From contig JAPPNY010000226.1 in NCBI GenBank assembly GCA_028818385.1, positions 1-15,151 on the forward strand: a DNA stretch of 15,151 bases, given 5' to 3'. The stretch comes from Spirochaetaceae bacterium (GTDB lineage Bacteria; Spirochaetota; Spirochaetia; SZUA-6; Bin103). Below, in pieces: positions 1 to 9,058 of the stretch (within the stretch, counting starts at the first letter, position 1; every line of letters begins with the position of its first letter). The notes beneath the pieces are model-generated. The model was not told the origin of the DNA and did not search any database. It worked only from the letters and a program-made list of their open reading frames with translations. Made by a program: the position numbers and the translations under genes.

Positions 1-1132
<1,132 letters not shown>

Positions 1133-1136
<4 letters not shown>

Positions 1137-1981
1137 TGTTCGGCCTGGGAAAGAGGCTGCGCGAGCTGTTCGGCTCGCAGCCCGAACGTCTGGACCTGAT
1201 CGAAGACACGCTGCTGGAGGCGGACATCGGACCACGCACGGTGGACGAGTTGCTCGAGGGCCTGGACGGGCGCCTCGGGCGTGGCGAGCAGGCGCTTGCC
1301 ACCATCCGCGGGCGCGTGCTCGAACGCCTTCGCGCGGCGGCCGTGGAGCCCGGCCCCACCGGCGTGTCGGTGGTGATGGCCGTCGGCGTCAACGGGGTCG
1401 GCAAGACCACGAACCTGGCGAAGCTTGGCGCGCTGCTGAAGCGGAACGGCCGCCGCGTGCTGTTCGCCGCCGCCGACACGTTCCGCGCCGCGGCCGCCGA
1501 GCAGCTCGGCATGCACGGACAGCGCCTGGGTATCCCTGTGGTCGCGCAAGGGCAGGGAGCCGACGCCGGCGCCGTGCTCTTCGACGCGATCGACAGCGCG
1601 ACCGCCCGCTCGGTCGACATCGTGCTGGCCGACACCTCCGGGCGCATGCATACCAACGCCGGACTCGACGCCGAGTTGCGCAAGCTGGTGCGGATCGCCG
1701 AGCGGCGCCGGGTCGCGCTGCACCGTCTGCTCGTGGTCGATGCCACGACCGGCCGCAATGCCTTCGATCAGGCGCGCACCTTCCGCGACGGCGCCGGGGT
1801 GGACTCCATCCTGCTGTCCAAGCTGGACGCTACGGCGAAGGGCGGAGTGGTGCTCGACATCTGCCACCAGCTCGAGCTGGGCGTCTCCTTCGTGGGCACC
1901 GGCGAGCGGATGGAGGATCTTTCCCGGTTCGATCCGGCAACCTACGTCACCGGCCTGCTCGGCGACGGCCGCCGGGCGTGA
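1133..1981 (+). CDS. ftsY: Signal recognition particle receptor FtsY
   Basis: FtsY is the SRP receptor GTPase, which pairs with Ffh to dock ribosomes at the SecYEG translocon on the inner membrane. The 282-residue protein is the NG core only: a short helical N domain (about 1-75), then the G domain with P-loop GVNGVGKTT (85-93), DTFRAAAAEQL (115-125), DTSGR (167-171), TTGRNA (205-210), SKLDATAKGG (229-238) and a closing GTGERMEDL (255-263). The acidic A domain of E. coli FtsY is missing, as in other minimal FtsY proteins. Compared with E. coli, DTAGR is DTSGR, STGQNA is TTGRNA, TKLDGTAKGG is SKLDATAKGG and GVGER is GTGER, so it is a divergent lineage but all catalytic loops are present. Two consecutive ATGs (1133, 1136) are possible starts. 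I chose 1133 because it overlaps the upstream stop (ATGA); no clear Shine-Dalgarno is seen, which suggests translational coupling. Confidence 0.95.
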
Positions 1982-3186
1982 TGCGCCGGTCGCTGCCCGC
2001 GCTCGCGGCGGCGCTCGCGGTCACGGCGGCCGTCTCCGTCCCGGCGCAGACCGCCGAGGGCAGGGACGTCTACTACCGCTCGAATGAGATCGGCATGGAG
2101 TTCGAGGAGATCCCGCAGGCTGCCGCCGCCGAACACCGGTTCGTCCTGGTGCATCGCGGAACGGTGGAGGGTAGCGATGGGGCCGGCGAGGAGCGGCTCC
2201 TGCTGGACGGCGGCCGCCAGGTCCGGCGGTGGGTGACGCTGCGGGATGCGGGCGGCACGCTGATCGCCGAGTCCGACTACGCGGACGGGATGCTGGTCGC
2301 CGAACGAAGCTTCGACGACACGGGCAAGCTCACGGAGGTGAGCGAGTACGACCGCGGGGTGCTGGCCAGCCGTGCCGCCTATGCGTACGAGCCGCGGATG
2401 GTACGGGTCGTGGTGACCGGCAGCGATGGCGCGGTGCTGCAGACCGCGACCTACGAGCTGGCCGCCACCGGTCAGCTGCGTGACTTCGCCCGTGTCGAGC
2501 CCGGGGCGGATCGGCTGGGCGTCCGCTTCGTGTTCGCCGGCGGGACGCTGGTCGAGGAGACGGTCACCTCCGGGGCGACCCGGCTGGTTTCGCGTTATCT
2601 CGCCGGCGAGCGCTACGAGGTCGAGGAGTGGCGTGGCGACGTCCTGCATGCCGTTCGCGAGCTCGAGCGCTCGCCCGACGGGTTCCTGGTGGGCGAGACC
2701 AGGATCGAGCCTGCGCTGGACCGGCGGACGGCCTCCCGCTTCGACGCGGCGGGCCGGGTTCTGGAAGCGGTCACCACCGAGGGCGGCCGGCAGGTCGAGC
2801 TGGTCCGGCACCACCGCGACGCCGCCGGACGGATCGTCACCACGCGGCGGGAGACCGATGCCGGCGAAGAGCGGTGGGAGTACGAGTACGTCACGGACCC
2901 GCAGGCCGGGTCGCCTTCGGAGGACACCCCGGACGATCGCCTGCGCACGGTCAGGTTCGAGCAGAACGATGAGATCGTGTCGGTCACGACGTACGAGTGG
3001 CCGCCAGACGACGATGAGCCAGGCGACGATGGGCAACCAACCCGTCAGGCCGACTACTACCGCGACGGAGCCCCCTATCTGCGCGTTCACTTCCGGGGCG
3101 ACACGCGGGTTCGCGAGCAGGTCTTGAGGGACGGACAGGTGGTCCGGGAACGCGTGTTCGATGACGGTGCCGGCACGCAGCGCTGA
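1981..3186 (+). CDS. Exported protein of unknown function, YD/YwqK-like repeats
   Basis: I do not recognise a family with certainty. From the ATG at 1981 the protein has 401 residues and begins with a clear signal peptide (MRRSLPALAAALAVTAAVSVPA, cleavage probably before QTAEG). No cysteine follows, so it is a soluble periplasmic or secreted protein, not a lipoprotein. The mature part is rich in charged residues and short beta-strand units of the type 'YDRGVLASR', 'RFDAAGRVLEAV' and 'HRDAAGRIVTTRRETD', reminiscent of the YD/RHS or YwqK (MORN-like) repeats, and ends 'RVFDDGAGTQR' after an acidic stretch (PPDDDEPGDDG). A GTG at 1978 is an equally possible start; both overlap the ftsY stop. Its 3' end overlaps the first Lol permease by 26 bases. 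Lying between ftsY and the Lol genes in one overlapping unit, it may take part in export or lipoprotein handling; this is inference from position only. Confidence 0.85.
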   Translation: MRRSLPALAAALAVTAAVSVPAQTAEGRDVYYRSNEIGMEFEEIPQAAAAEHRFVLVHRGTVEGSDGAGEERLLLDGGRQVRRWVTLRDAGGTLIAESDYADGMLVAERSFDDTGKLTEVSEYDRGVLASRAAYAYEPRMVRVVVTGSDGAVLQTATYELAATGQLRDFARVEPGADRLGVRFVFAGGTLVEETVTSGATRLVSRYLAGERYEVEEWRGDVLHAVRELERSPDGFLVGETRIEPALDRRTASRFDAAGRVLEAVTTEGGRQVELVRHHRDAAGRIVTTRRETDAGEERWEYEYVTDPQAGSPSEDTPDDRLRTVRFEQNDEIVSVTTYEWPPDDDEPGDDGQPTRQADYYRDGAPYLRVHFRGDTRVREQVLRDGQVVRERVFDDGAGTQR

Positions 3187-4519
3187 CCCCGGGCCGGTTC
3201 GGGCATCCGTCGCCGGCGACGTCAGACTGGCGCTGGCACTGGTGGGCGTCCACCTGCGCGGACGCCCGGGCCGCGGCCGCGCCTCGCTCGCGCTCGCCGT
3301 GGTCGGCATGGGCGCGGGTGTGATGATGCTGACCAGCGTGCTCGGCATCATGAACGGGCTGCAACTCGGCTACATCGAGGATCTGGTGGAGATCGGCTCG
3401 TTCCACCTGCGGCTGGGCCGCGACGGTCACGAGCCCCTGCCGCCGCGCGTCCTGGCGGACATCGAAGAACGACCCACCGTGCGGACGGTCACACCGCTCG
3501 CCGACCTCACGGCGATGGTCGGCCGGCCGTCCGGCCGGCACCGGCACGGGATGACGCTGCGCGCGGTACCGGCCGACGTCGCCGTCCGCGCGCCCTCGTT
3601 CGCCGCGCAGCTCGGCCTGGGGCCGGCGCCGCTCGAGCTCGGCACCCTGACGCTGGGCGTGGGGGCGGCCGCGCAGCTCGGCGTTGGCGACGGGGACGAG
3701 GTCGCGGTGTACCTGGTCGACCGGACGGCAGCCGGCGGGGGGCCGGCGGCGCGGGTCGCGTCGCTGATCGTCGCCGGCACGTTCGAGAGCGGCTTCACGG
3801 AGTTCGACCGCCACTGGGCCGTGACGTCGCTGTCGACCGCTGAGCTGATCACGAGCGGGGGCGTGCCGCTCGAGTACGGCATCAAGCTGGTCAACCGGTT
3901 CCGCGATCGCACCGAGCGTGCAGCCGTGGAGGACATGCTCGCCGGCCGGCTTCCCGTCGCGGACTACCAGGTGCGCACGTGGAGGGAATTCAATCAGGCG
4001 TTCTACGGCGCGTTGCGCACGGAGAAGCTGCTGATGTCGACGCTCATCGGGCTCGCCTTCGTGGTGGTCGCCTTCAACGTCTTCCACGGCATGCGGCGGC
4101 GCATCCAGGAGCGCCGCCAGGAGATCGGTGTGCTGCGCGCGCTGGGCGCGACCCCCACGACGCTGCGGCTGGCGTACGCCGTGGAGGCGGGGGCGGGCGG
4201 CGTGATCGGCGTGGCGTGCGGCCTGGCGGCAGGTCTGGCGATCGCAGACAACCTGACCGCGCTGCTCCGGGTTACCGAGTCGGCGACGAACGCGCTGCTG
4301 GCCACGGCGCGGTTCTTCGCCGTGCCTCCCACGGCGCCGCGGGCGCTGCCGTCCGCGGCGCTGTTCCAGCTCGAACGGATCCCCAACCGTGTCCTGCTGC
4401 ACGAGGCGGTGCTCACCTGCGCCGTGGCCATCGGCGCCGGGCTCACCGCGGCGCTGGCTGCGGGGCGCTGGCTGCGCAGCATCACCCCGGAGCGCATTCT
4501 CCGCGAGGCGCGTGAATGA
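3161..4519 (+). CDS. LolC/LolE-family lipoprotein release permease (first copy)
   Basis: This is an inner-membrane permease of the MacB/FtsX superfamily, 452 residues, with the four-helix layout of LolC/LolE: TM1 about 42-66, a large periplasmic domain (about 70-285), TM2 about 290-310, TM3 about 340-364 and TM4 about 413-436. The cytoplasmic loop after TM2 carries FHGMRRRIQERRQEIGVLRALGA (303-330), the coupling-helix region that contacts the ATPase and a hallmark of the family. The C-terminus '[12 protein letters not shown]' also matches the usual P-x-x-x-L-R-x end. With LolD and the second permease it should extract mature lipoproteins from the inner membrane and hand them to a LolA-type chaperone, not seen here. 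I start it at ATG 3161, inside the end of the preceding gene; a GTG at 3167 is an alternative. I cannot tell LolC from LolE by eye. It overlaps lolD by ATGA. Confidence 0.92.
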   Translation: MTVPARSADPGPVRASVAGDVRLALALVGVHLRGRPGRGRASLALAVVGMGAGVMMLTSVLGIMNGLQLGYIEDLVEIGSFHLRLGRDGHEPLPPRVLADIEERPTVRTVTPLADLTAMVGRPSGRHRHGMTLRAVPADVAVRAPSFAAQLGLGPAPLELGTLTLGVGAAAQLGVGDGDEVAVYLVDRTAAGGGPAARVASLIVAGTFESGFTEFDRHWAVTSLSTAELITSGGVPLEYGIKLVNRFRDRTERAAVEDMLAGRLPVADYQVRTWREFNQAFYGALRTEKLLMSTLIGLAFVVVAFNVFHGMRRRIQERRQEIGVLRALGATPTTLRLAYAVEAGAGGVIGVACGLAAGLAIADNLTALLRVTESATNALLATARFFAVPPTAPRALPSAALFQLERIPNRVLLHEAVLTCAVAIGAGLTAALAAGRWLRSITPERILREARE

Positions 4520-5232
4520 CCGCGCCTCCGGTCCTGTCCATGCATCGGGTCACCAAGCGCTACGGGCGCGCCGCCGGCGACGGGCTGGTCCTGCGCGGAA
4601 TCGATCTCGATCTCGCCCCCGGCGCCTCGGTTGCCATCACCGGCGTCAGCGGCTCCGGCAAGAGCACGCTGCTCAATCTGGCCGGCGGCCTGGACCGCGT
4701 CACGTCCGGCACGGTACGGCTGGACGGGACCGATCTCACGGTCCTGGACGAAGTCGAGCTGGCGCTGCAGCGGCGCAGGCTGGGCATGATCTTCCAGTTC
4801 CACCACCTGCTGCGCGACTTCACGGTCCTCGACAACGTGGCGATGCCGGTGCGCCTGCAGAATCGACCTGCCGCGGACGCGGTTGCCGCGGCGCGCGAGA
4901 TGCTCGACCGCGTCGGGCTGATCGACGCCGGCCACCGATACCCCACCGAACTCTCCGGGGGCGAGCAGCAGCGGGTGGCGGTGGCGCGGGCGCTGGCCGG
5001 GCGGCCGGCCATGATCCTGGCCGATGAGCCGACCGGCAACCTGGACCGGGCGGCGTCGGACGCGGTCGCCGACCTGCTGTTCACCCTGGTCGCCGACCAC
5101 GGCGCCGCCTGCCTGCTGGTCACGCACGACACCGATCTGGCCCTTCGGGCCGCCCGTGTGCTGACGCTTGCCGACGGCGTGCTCGTCGAGGGGGCTGCGG
5201 GCGCGCCGCCGCCGGCCGGCGGCACGCCATGA
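4516..5232 (+). CDS. lolD: Lipoprotein release ABC transporter ATP-binding protein LolD
   Basis: A 238-residue ABC ATPase with all motifs intact: Walker [10 protein letters not shown] (43-51), Q-loop [13 protein letters not shown] (91-103), signature [15 protein letters not shown] (146-160), Walker B MILADEP (166-172), D-loop GNLD (174-177) and H-loop VTHD (202-205). The phrase QFHHLLxxFTxLxNVAMP after the Q-loop is characteristic of LolD and separates it from MacB and FtsE. It powers lipoprotein extraction from the inner membrane by the two flanking permeases. The length matches the family (E. coli LolD is about 233 residues). The start ATG 4516 overlaps the upstream stop, and its own stop overlaps the next start, both as ATGA, so the three subunits should be made in a coupled way. 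The C-terminal tail ([13 protein letters not shown]) is low-complexity. Confidence 0.95.
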   Translation: MTAPPVLSMHRVTKRYGRAAGDGLVLRGIDLDLAPGASVAITGVSGSGKSTLLNLAGGLDRVTSGTVRLDGTDLTVLDEVELALQRRRLGMIFQFHHLLRDFTVLDNVAMPVRLQNRPAADAVAAAREMLDRVGLIDAGHRYPTELSGGEQQRVAVARALAGRPAMILADEPTGNLDRAASDAVADLLFTLVADHGAACLLVTHDTDLALRAARVLTLADGVLVEGAAGAPPPAGGTP

Positions 5233-6473
5233 ACCTGCCGGCCGCGCCGTGGCTGGGAGTGATGATCGCCGGGCGCGGGCACGCTCGCGGCGGCCCGGGC
5301 CTGGCCGGCACGACCCTTGGCATCGCCCTGAGCCTGGTGCCCGTGATCGTCGTGCTGGTGGTGGCGGACGGCATGATCGAAGGCATCACCGGGCGGTTCC
5401 TGGAGGTGGACACCTACCACGCGCGGATCGTCCCGCCGGCCGGCGGCGACGCGGAACGCCTGGCGGCGGCGGTGCGCGCCGCCCCGGGGGTGACGCTGGC
5501 CGAGGTGGAGGTGCGCAGCCAGGGGCTGATGATCAACGAGGAGGGACTGCGCACCGCCGTGCAGGTCCGTTTCGTGAACCCGGACCTGCTGCAACGCGAT
5601 GCGGGGCTGCGCCGCTACCTCAGCGTGGAGGGATCCTTCGACCTGCAGGCGCGGAACCAGGCGGTGATCGGGCGGGAGCTGGCGGAGACGCTGGGGGTGA
5701 CGACCGGCGACCGGGTGGGGTTGTGGGTTCAGGGCGCGCCCCGCCTCGCCGTGGTGCGGATCGCCGGCGTGTACCGGTCCGGCTACCAGCACCTGGACGG
5801 GGCGTTTGCGTTCATGGGCGCAGCGGCCGCGGGCGATCTCGGCGCCACGGGGTTCCGATTCCTGGGTGTCAAGGTCCGGGACCCGTTCGGGGAGCTCGAC
5901 ACGGTGATGGAGGAGCTGGGCAGGATGCTTCCACCGGAGGCGCGGTTGATCGGCTGGTTCGACCTGCAGCGCTCCGCGTACCGGTCCTTTCGCGCCACCA
6001 AGGTGTGGCTGACGCTGATCATGGCCGTGATCGCGCTGGTGGCGACGGTCAACGTGGCTTCCGCGCTGCGCATGCTGCTGATCGAGCGCAGCGCCGAGAT
6101 GGCCTACGTGCGTGCCATGGGCGGTTCCGGCGACCAGGTCGGGATGGCGTTCCTGACGGTGGGTCTGGTCAGCGGCGCCGCGGGCGGCGTGGCGGGCGTG
6201 GCGCTGGGGCTGGCCGCGGCGGTCAACGTCAACGAGCTGCTGGCGGCGATCGAGTGGGTCGTGAACGCGGCTGCGCTGCTGCTTTCCGGAGCGGACGGGC
6301 CGACGCGACTGATCGACCGCTCCTTCTACCTGGAACGGATTCCGGTCCGCCCCGATCCGGGGCAGCTGCTGGCCGCCGTAGCGGCCGTGACCGTCGCGGC
6401 GGCGATCGCGGCGGTGCGTCCCGCGCTGCACGCCGCGCGCCTGCGGCCGGTCGAGTCGCTCCGGCAGCGATAG
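5229..6473 (+). CDS. LolC/LolE-family lipoprotein release permease (second copy)
   Basis: A 414-residue FtsX/MacB-type permease paralogous to the first copy, with TM1 about 27-47, a periplasmic domain (about 50-255), TM2 about 258-281, TM3 about 305-331 and TM4 about 379-396. The coupling-helix region reads [17 protein letters not shown] (282-298), and the C-terminus '[18 protein letters not shown]' is the classic family ending. The periplasmic part contains the usual '[18 protein letters not shown]' segment. It should form the heterodimeric channel with the gene two positions upstream, driven by LolD. It is shorter than the first permease, mainly in the N-terminal cytoplasmic tail and the loop between TM3 and TM4. 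It ends the overlapping unit with TAG at 6471-6473. No terminator hairpin with a T-run follows; the next promoter begins almost at once. Confidence 0.92.
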   Translation: MNLPAAPWLGVMIAGRGHARGGPGLAGTTLGIALSLVPVIVVLVVADGMIEGITGRFLEVDTYHARIVPPAGGDAERLAAAVRAAPGVTLAEVEVRSQGLMINEEGLRTAVQVRFVNPDLLQRDAGLRRYLSVEGSFDLQARNQAVIGRELAETLGVTTGDRVGLWVQGAPRLAVVRIAGVYRSGYQHLDGAFAFMGAAAAGDLGATGFRFLGVKVRDPFGELDTVMEELGRMLPPEARLIGWFDLQRSAYRSFRATKVWLTLIMAVIALVATVNVASALRMLLIERSAEMAYVRAMGGSGDQVGMAFLTVGLVSGAAGGVAGVALGLAAAVNVNELLAAIEWVVNAAALLLSGADGPTRLIDRSFYLERIPVRPDPGQLLAAVAAVTVAAAIAAVRPALHAARLRPVESLRQR

Positions 6474-6474
6474 A

Positions 6475-6503
6475 TTGATCGGTGGGGCGTCCTTTGCGAT
6501 ACT
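6475..6503 (+). promoter_or_regulatory. Putative sigma70-type promoter of clpC
   Basis: TTGATC (6475-6480) as -35 and GATACT (6498-6503) as -10 are separated by exactly 17 bases, the optimal spacing. Each matches the consensus at four of six positions. Transcription would begin near 6510, giving a leader of about 64 bases. It lies in the largest intergenic gap (100 bases) and starts two bases after the permease stop codon. No CIRCE or other heat-shock operator is visible. Confidence 0.55.
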
Positions 6504-6517
6504 CTGCTGCAGGCAGT

Positions 6518-6533
6518 GCATCGCGACCGATGC
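6518..6533 (+). repeat. Perfect inverted repeat in the clpC leader
   Basis: GCATCG (6518-6523), a four-base loop CGAC, and CGATGC (6528-6533) form a perfect six-base-pair hairpin just after the predicted transcription start. There is no T-run after it, so it is not an intrinsic terminator. It could be a repressor operator or an RNA stabilising structure; the role is unknown and a chance occurrence in GC-rich DNA is possible. Confidence 0.4.
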
Positions 6534-6562
6534 TCGAAGCTCCCCGGGAACATGTGAACCAC

Positions 6563-6567
6563 GGAGG
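6563..6567 (+). promoter_or_regulatory. Ribosome binding site fixing the clpC start
   Basis: GGAGG lies six bases before ATG 6574 and nine before ATG 6577. It is the best Shine-Dalgarno in the window and shows that the longer frame opening at TTG 6475, which would run through the promoter, is not the real start. Confidence 0.85.
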
Positions 6568-6573
6568 CAGGAC

Positions 6574-9057
6574 ATGATGTGGAAGGGCCTGACCCAGCGC
6601 GCCCAGAAGGTCATCTCGTTCAGAGCGCAGGAAGAGGCGAAGCGGTGTCATGCCGAGAAGCTGCTCCCGGAGCACATCATCCTGGCGCTGCTCAAGGATG
6701 GCGAAGGGGTGGCGGTCAAGGCCCTGCAGCGGGTCAAGGTCAACATCGACGAGATGCGCCGGGACATCGAGCGCAGCCTGACGCAGGGGAAGGGCGGCCT
6801 CATCCTCGGCGACATCGAGGTATCCGAACGCGCCCAGACGGTGCTGAAGGGCGCGACGCACGAAGCCAAGAACATGGGGCACGTCTACGTCGGCACCGAG
6901 CACCTGCTCCTGTCCGCGGCGCGCGACGAGGGCGGCGCGACGTACCGCTACCTCGCGCAGCGCAACGTGTCCCCCGAGCAGCTCAGGGAGGCGATCATCC
7001 GCATCAACGGGCTCGGCGAAACGCGGCAGAGCTCCGGGACGCCGAAGCGGCGCACGCAGACGGCCGCCCGCAAACCCACCCCGACCCTGGACGAATTCAG
7101 CCGCGACCTGACCACGCTGGCGCGCGAGGGCAAGCTGGACCCGGTCGTGGGCCGCGCCCGCGAGATCCAGCGGGTGATCCAGATCCTGGCGCGGCGCACC
7201 AAGAACAACCCGGTGCTGATCGGCGAGCCGGGAGTCGGCAAGACCGCGATCGTCGAAGGGCTGGCTCAGAAGGTGGTCAACGGAACCGCGCCCGACGTCC
7301 TGCACGGACGGCGCGTGCTGACGCTGGACCTGGCGTCGCTCGTGGCCGGCACCAAGTATCGTGGCGAGTTCGAGGAGCGGCTGAAGCGGGTGATGAAGGA
7401 GATCGTCACCTCCGGCAACATCATCATGTTCATCGACGAGCTGCACACGATCATCGGCGCCGGCGGCGCCGAAGGGGCGATCGACGCCTCCAACATGCTC
7501 AAGCCGGCCCTGTCGCGCGGCGAGCTGCAGTGCATCGGCGCCACCACGCTGGCCGAGCACCGCAAGTACATCGAGCGCGACGCCGCGCTGGAGCGCCGCT
7601 TCCAGTCGGTGTTCGTGGACGAGCCGTCAGTGGACGAGACGGTGGAGATCCTCAAGGGGGTCAAGGACCGCTACGCCCAGTTCCACGGCGTCGTCTACAC
7701 CTACGAAGCGCTGGAGACGGCCGCCGCGCTTTCGGCCCGCTACATCTCCGACCGCCACCTGCCGGACAAGGCGATCGACCTGCTGGACGAATCGGGATCG
7801 CGCAGCCGCATCGACAACAGCGCCCGGCCGAAGGAGCTGGTCAAGCTCGACCAGGAGATCGAGCGGCTGATGATCGAGAAGACCAACCTGGTCAACAGCC
7901 AGAACTACGAGAAGGCGGCCGCCGTGCGCGACAAGGTCGGCCTGCTGCGCCAGCAGCTCGACAAGCAGGAGCGCGCGTGGGCGCAGACCACGCAGGGCGA
8001 GCAGCGGCTGGTGGAGCCGGAGGACATCCAGCGCGTGATCTCCGAGATCACCGGCGTGCCGCTGGCGCGCATCGCGCAGTCGGAGTCGCGCCGCCTGCTG
8101 GAGATCGAGAACGAGCTGCACAAGCGCATGGTCGGCCAGGAAGAAGCCATCAGCGTGGTGGCCGCGGCGATCCGCCGGTCACGCACCGGCCTGTCGTCCG
8201 CGAAACGGCCGATGGGATCCTTCATCTTCCTGGGGTCGTCCGGGGTGGGCAAGACCGAGCTGGCCAAGACCCTGGCGGAGTTCATGTTCGGCGACGAGGA
8301 GTCGCTGATCCTGGTCGACATGTCCGACTACATGGAGAAGCACAACGTGTCGCGGCTGGTGGGCGCGCCGCCGGGGTACGTGGGCTACGACGAGGGCGGC
8401 ATGCTCACCGAGAAGGTGCGGCGCCGGCCCTACAGCGTCATCCTGCTCGACGAGATCGAGAAGGCGCACCCCGACGTATTCAACATCCTCCTGCAGGTGA
8501 TGGAGGAGGGGCATCTCCAGGACCACCTGGGCCACACGGTGTCGTTCCGCAACACCATCCTGATCATGACCTCGAACGCGGGCGCGCGCGAGATCATCCA
8601 GGACGGATCGCTGGGCTTCCGCACCGAGAAACAGGGGATGCGCTACGCGGACATCAAGTCCTCGGCGCTGGCCGAGATGAAGCGGCTGTTCCGTCCCGAG
8701 TTCCTGAACCGGGTCGACGAGGTGGTGGTCTTCCACGCCCTGCAACGCGAGCATCTGGACAAGATCCTGCACCGCCTGCTCGGCGAGGTCGGCGACCGGC
8801 TCGCAGAGCAGAACATCGACCTGCGGGTCAGCCGGCGCGCGCGCGGCTACCTGATCGACAACGGCTCCGACGAGAAGTACGGCGCGCGGCCGTTGCGCCG
8901 TCTGATCCAGAAAGAGGTGGAAGACCCACTGTCCCTGGAGATCCTGCGCGGCCGCTTTCTTCCCGGCAGCGGCGTGACGGTCGACGTCAAGGACGATCGC
9001 CTGGTGTTCCGCAAGCGGCGCGCCGCCCAGCCGGCCAAAGAGCTCGTCACTACCTGA
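6574..9057 (+). CDS. clpC: ATP-dependent Clp protease ATP-binding subunit ClpC
   Basis: An 827-residue Hsp100/AAA+ unfoldase that feeds proteins to the ClpP protease in the cytoplasm. Residues 1-150 are two Clp-N repeats ([17 protein letters not shown]..., then [20 protein letters not shown]). AAA domain 1 has Walker A GEPGVGKT (217-224) and Walker B IIMFIDE (283-289). A short middle region contains the UVR motif [11 protein letters not shown] (444-454), which marks ClpC and separates it from ClpA and from ClpB with its long coiled coil. AAA domain 2 has Walker A GSSGVGKT (554-561) and Walker B VILLDE (622-627). The tripeptide LGF (680-682, in DGSLGFRTE) is the loop that docks on ClpP. C-terminal ClpB-D2 domain from about 720. 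ClpC often needs adaptors such as MecA; none is seen here, nor is clpP or mcsAB. The length is normal for ClpC. A TPR gene follows after one base. Confidence 0.95.
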   Translation: MMWKGLTQRAQKVISFRAQEEAKRCHAEKLLPEHIILALLKDGEGVAVKALQRVKVNIDEMRRDIERSLTQGKGGLILGDIEVSERAQTVLKGATHEAKNMGHVYVGTEHLLLSAARDEGGATYRYLAQRNVSPEQLREAIIRINGLGETRQSSGTPKRRTQTAARKPTPTLDEFSRDLTTLAREGKLDPVVGRAREIQRVIQILARRTKNNPVLIGEPGVGKTAIVEGLAQKVVNGTAPDVLHGRRVLTLDLASLVAGTKYRGEFEERLKRVMKEIVTSGNIIMFIDELHTIIGAGGAEGAIDASNMLKPALSRGELQCIGATTLAEHRKYIERDAALERRFQSVFVDEPSVDETVEILKGVKDRYAQFHGVVYTYEALETAAALSARYISDRHLPDKAIDLLDESGSRSRIDNSARPKELVKLDQEIERLMIEKTNLVNSQNYEKAAAVRDKVGLLRQQLDKQERAWAQTTQGEQRLVEPEDIQRVISEITGVPLARIAQSESRRLLEIENELHKRMVGQEEAISVVAAAIRRSRTGLSSAKRPMGSFIFLGSSGVGKTELAKTLAEFMFGDEESLILVDMSDYMEKHNVSRLVGAPPGYVGYDEGGMLTEKVRRRPYSVILLDEIEKAHPDVFNILLQVMEEGHLQDHLGHTVSFRNTILIMTSNAGAREIIQDGSLGFRTEKQGMRYADIKSSALAEMKRLFRPEFLNRVDEVVVFHALQREHLDKILHRLLGEVGDRLAEQNIDLRVSRRARGYLIDNGSDEKYGARPLRRLIQKEVEDPLSLEILRGRFLPGSGVTVDVKDDRLVFRKRRAAQPAKELVTT

Positions 9058-9058
9058 G

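Noticed and set aside
1942..4402. Two long antisense frames (1942-3351 and 2984-4402) opposite the unknown gene and the first permease
   Set aside because: They show the same compositional bias and no ribosome binding site or motifs. The unknown gene on the plus strand has a proper signal peptide, so the plus strand is coding.
6475..6573. Extension of ClpC by 33 residues from a TTG
   Set aside because: It would run through the promoter and hairpin, and the strong GGAGG sits just before ATG 6574, where Clp-N homology begins.
4560..6614. A 684-residue open frame antisense to lolD and the second permease
   Set aside because: It is a shadow of two well-identified genes with all ABC and permease motifs on the plus strand; the antisense protein is His/Arg/Gln-rich with no recognisable fold.
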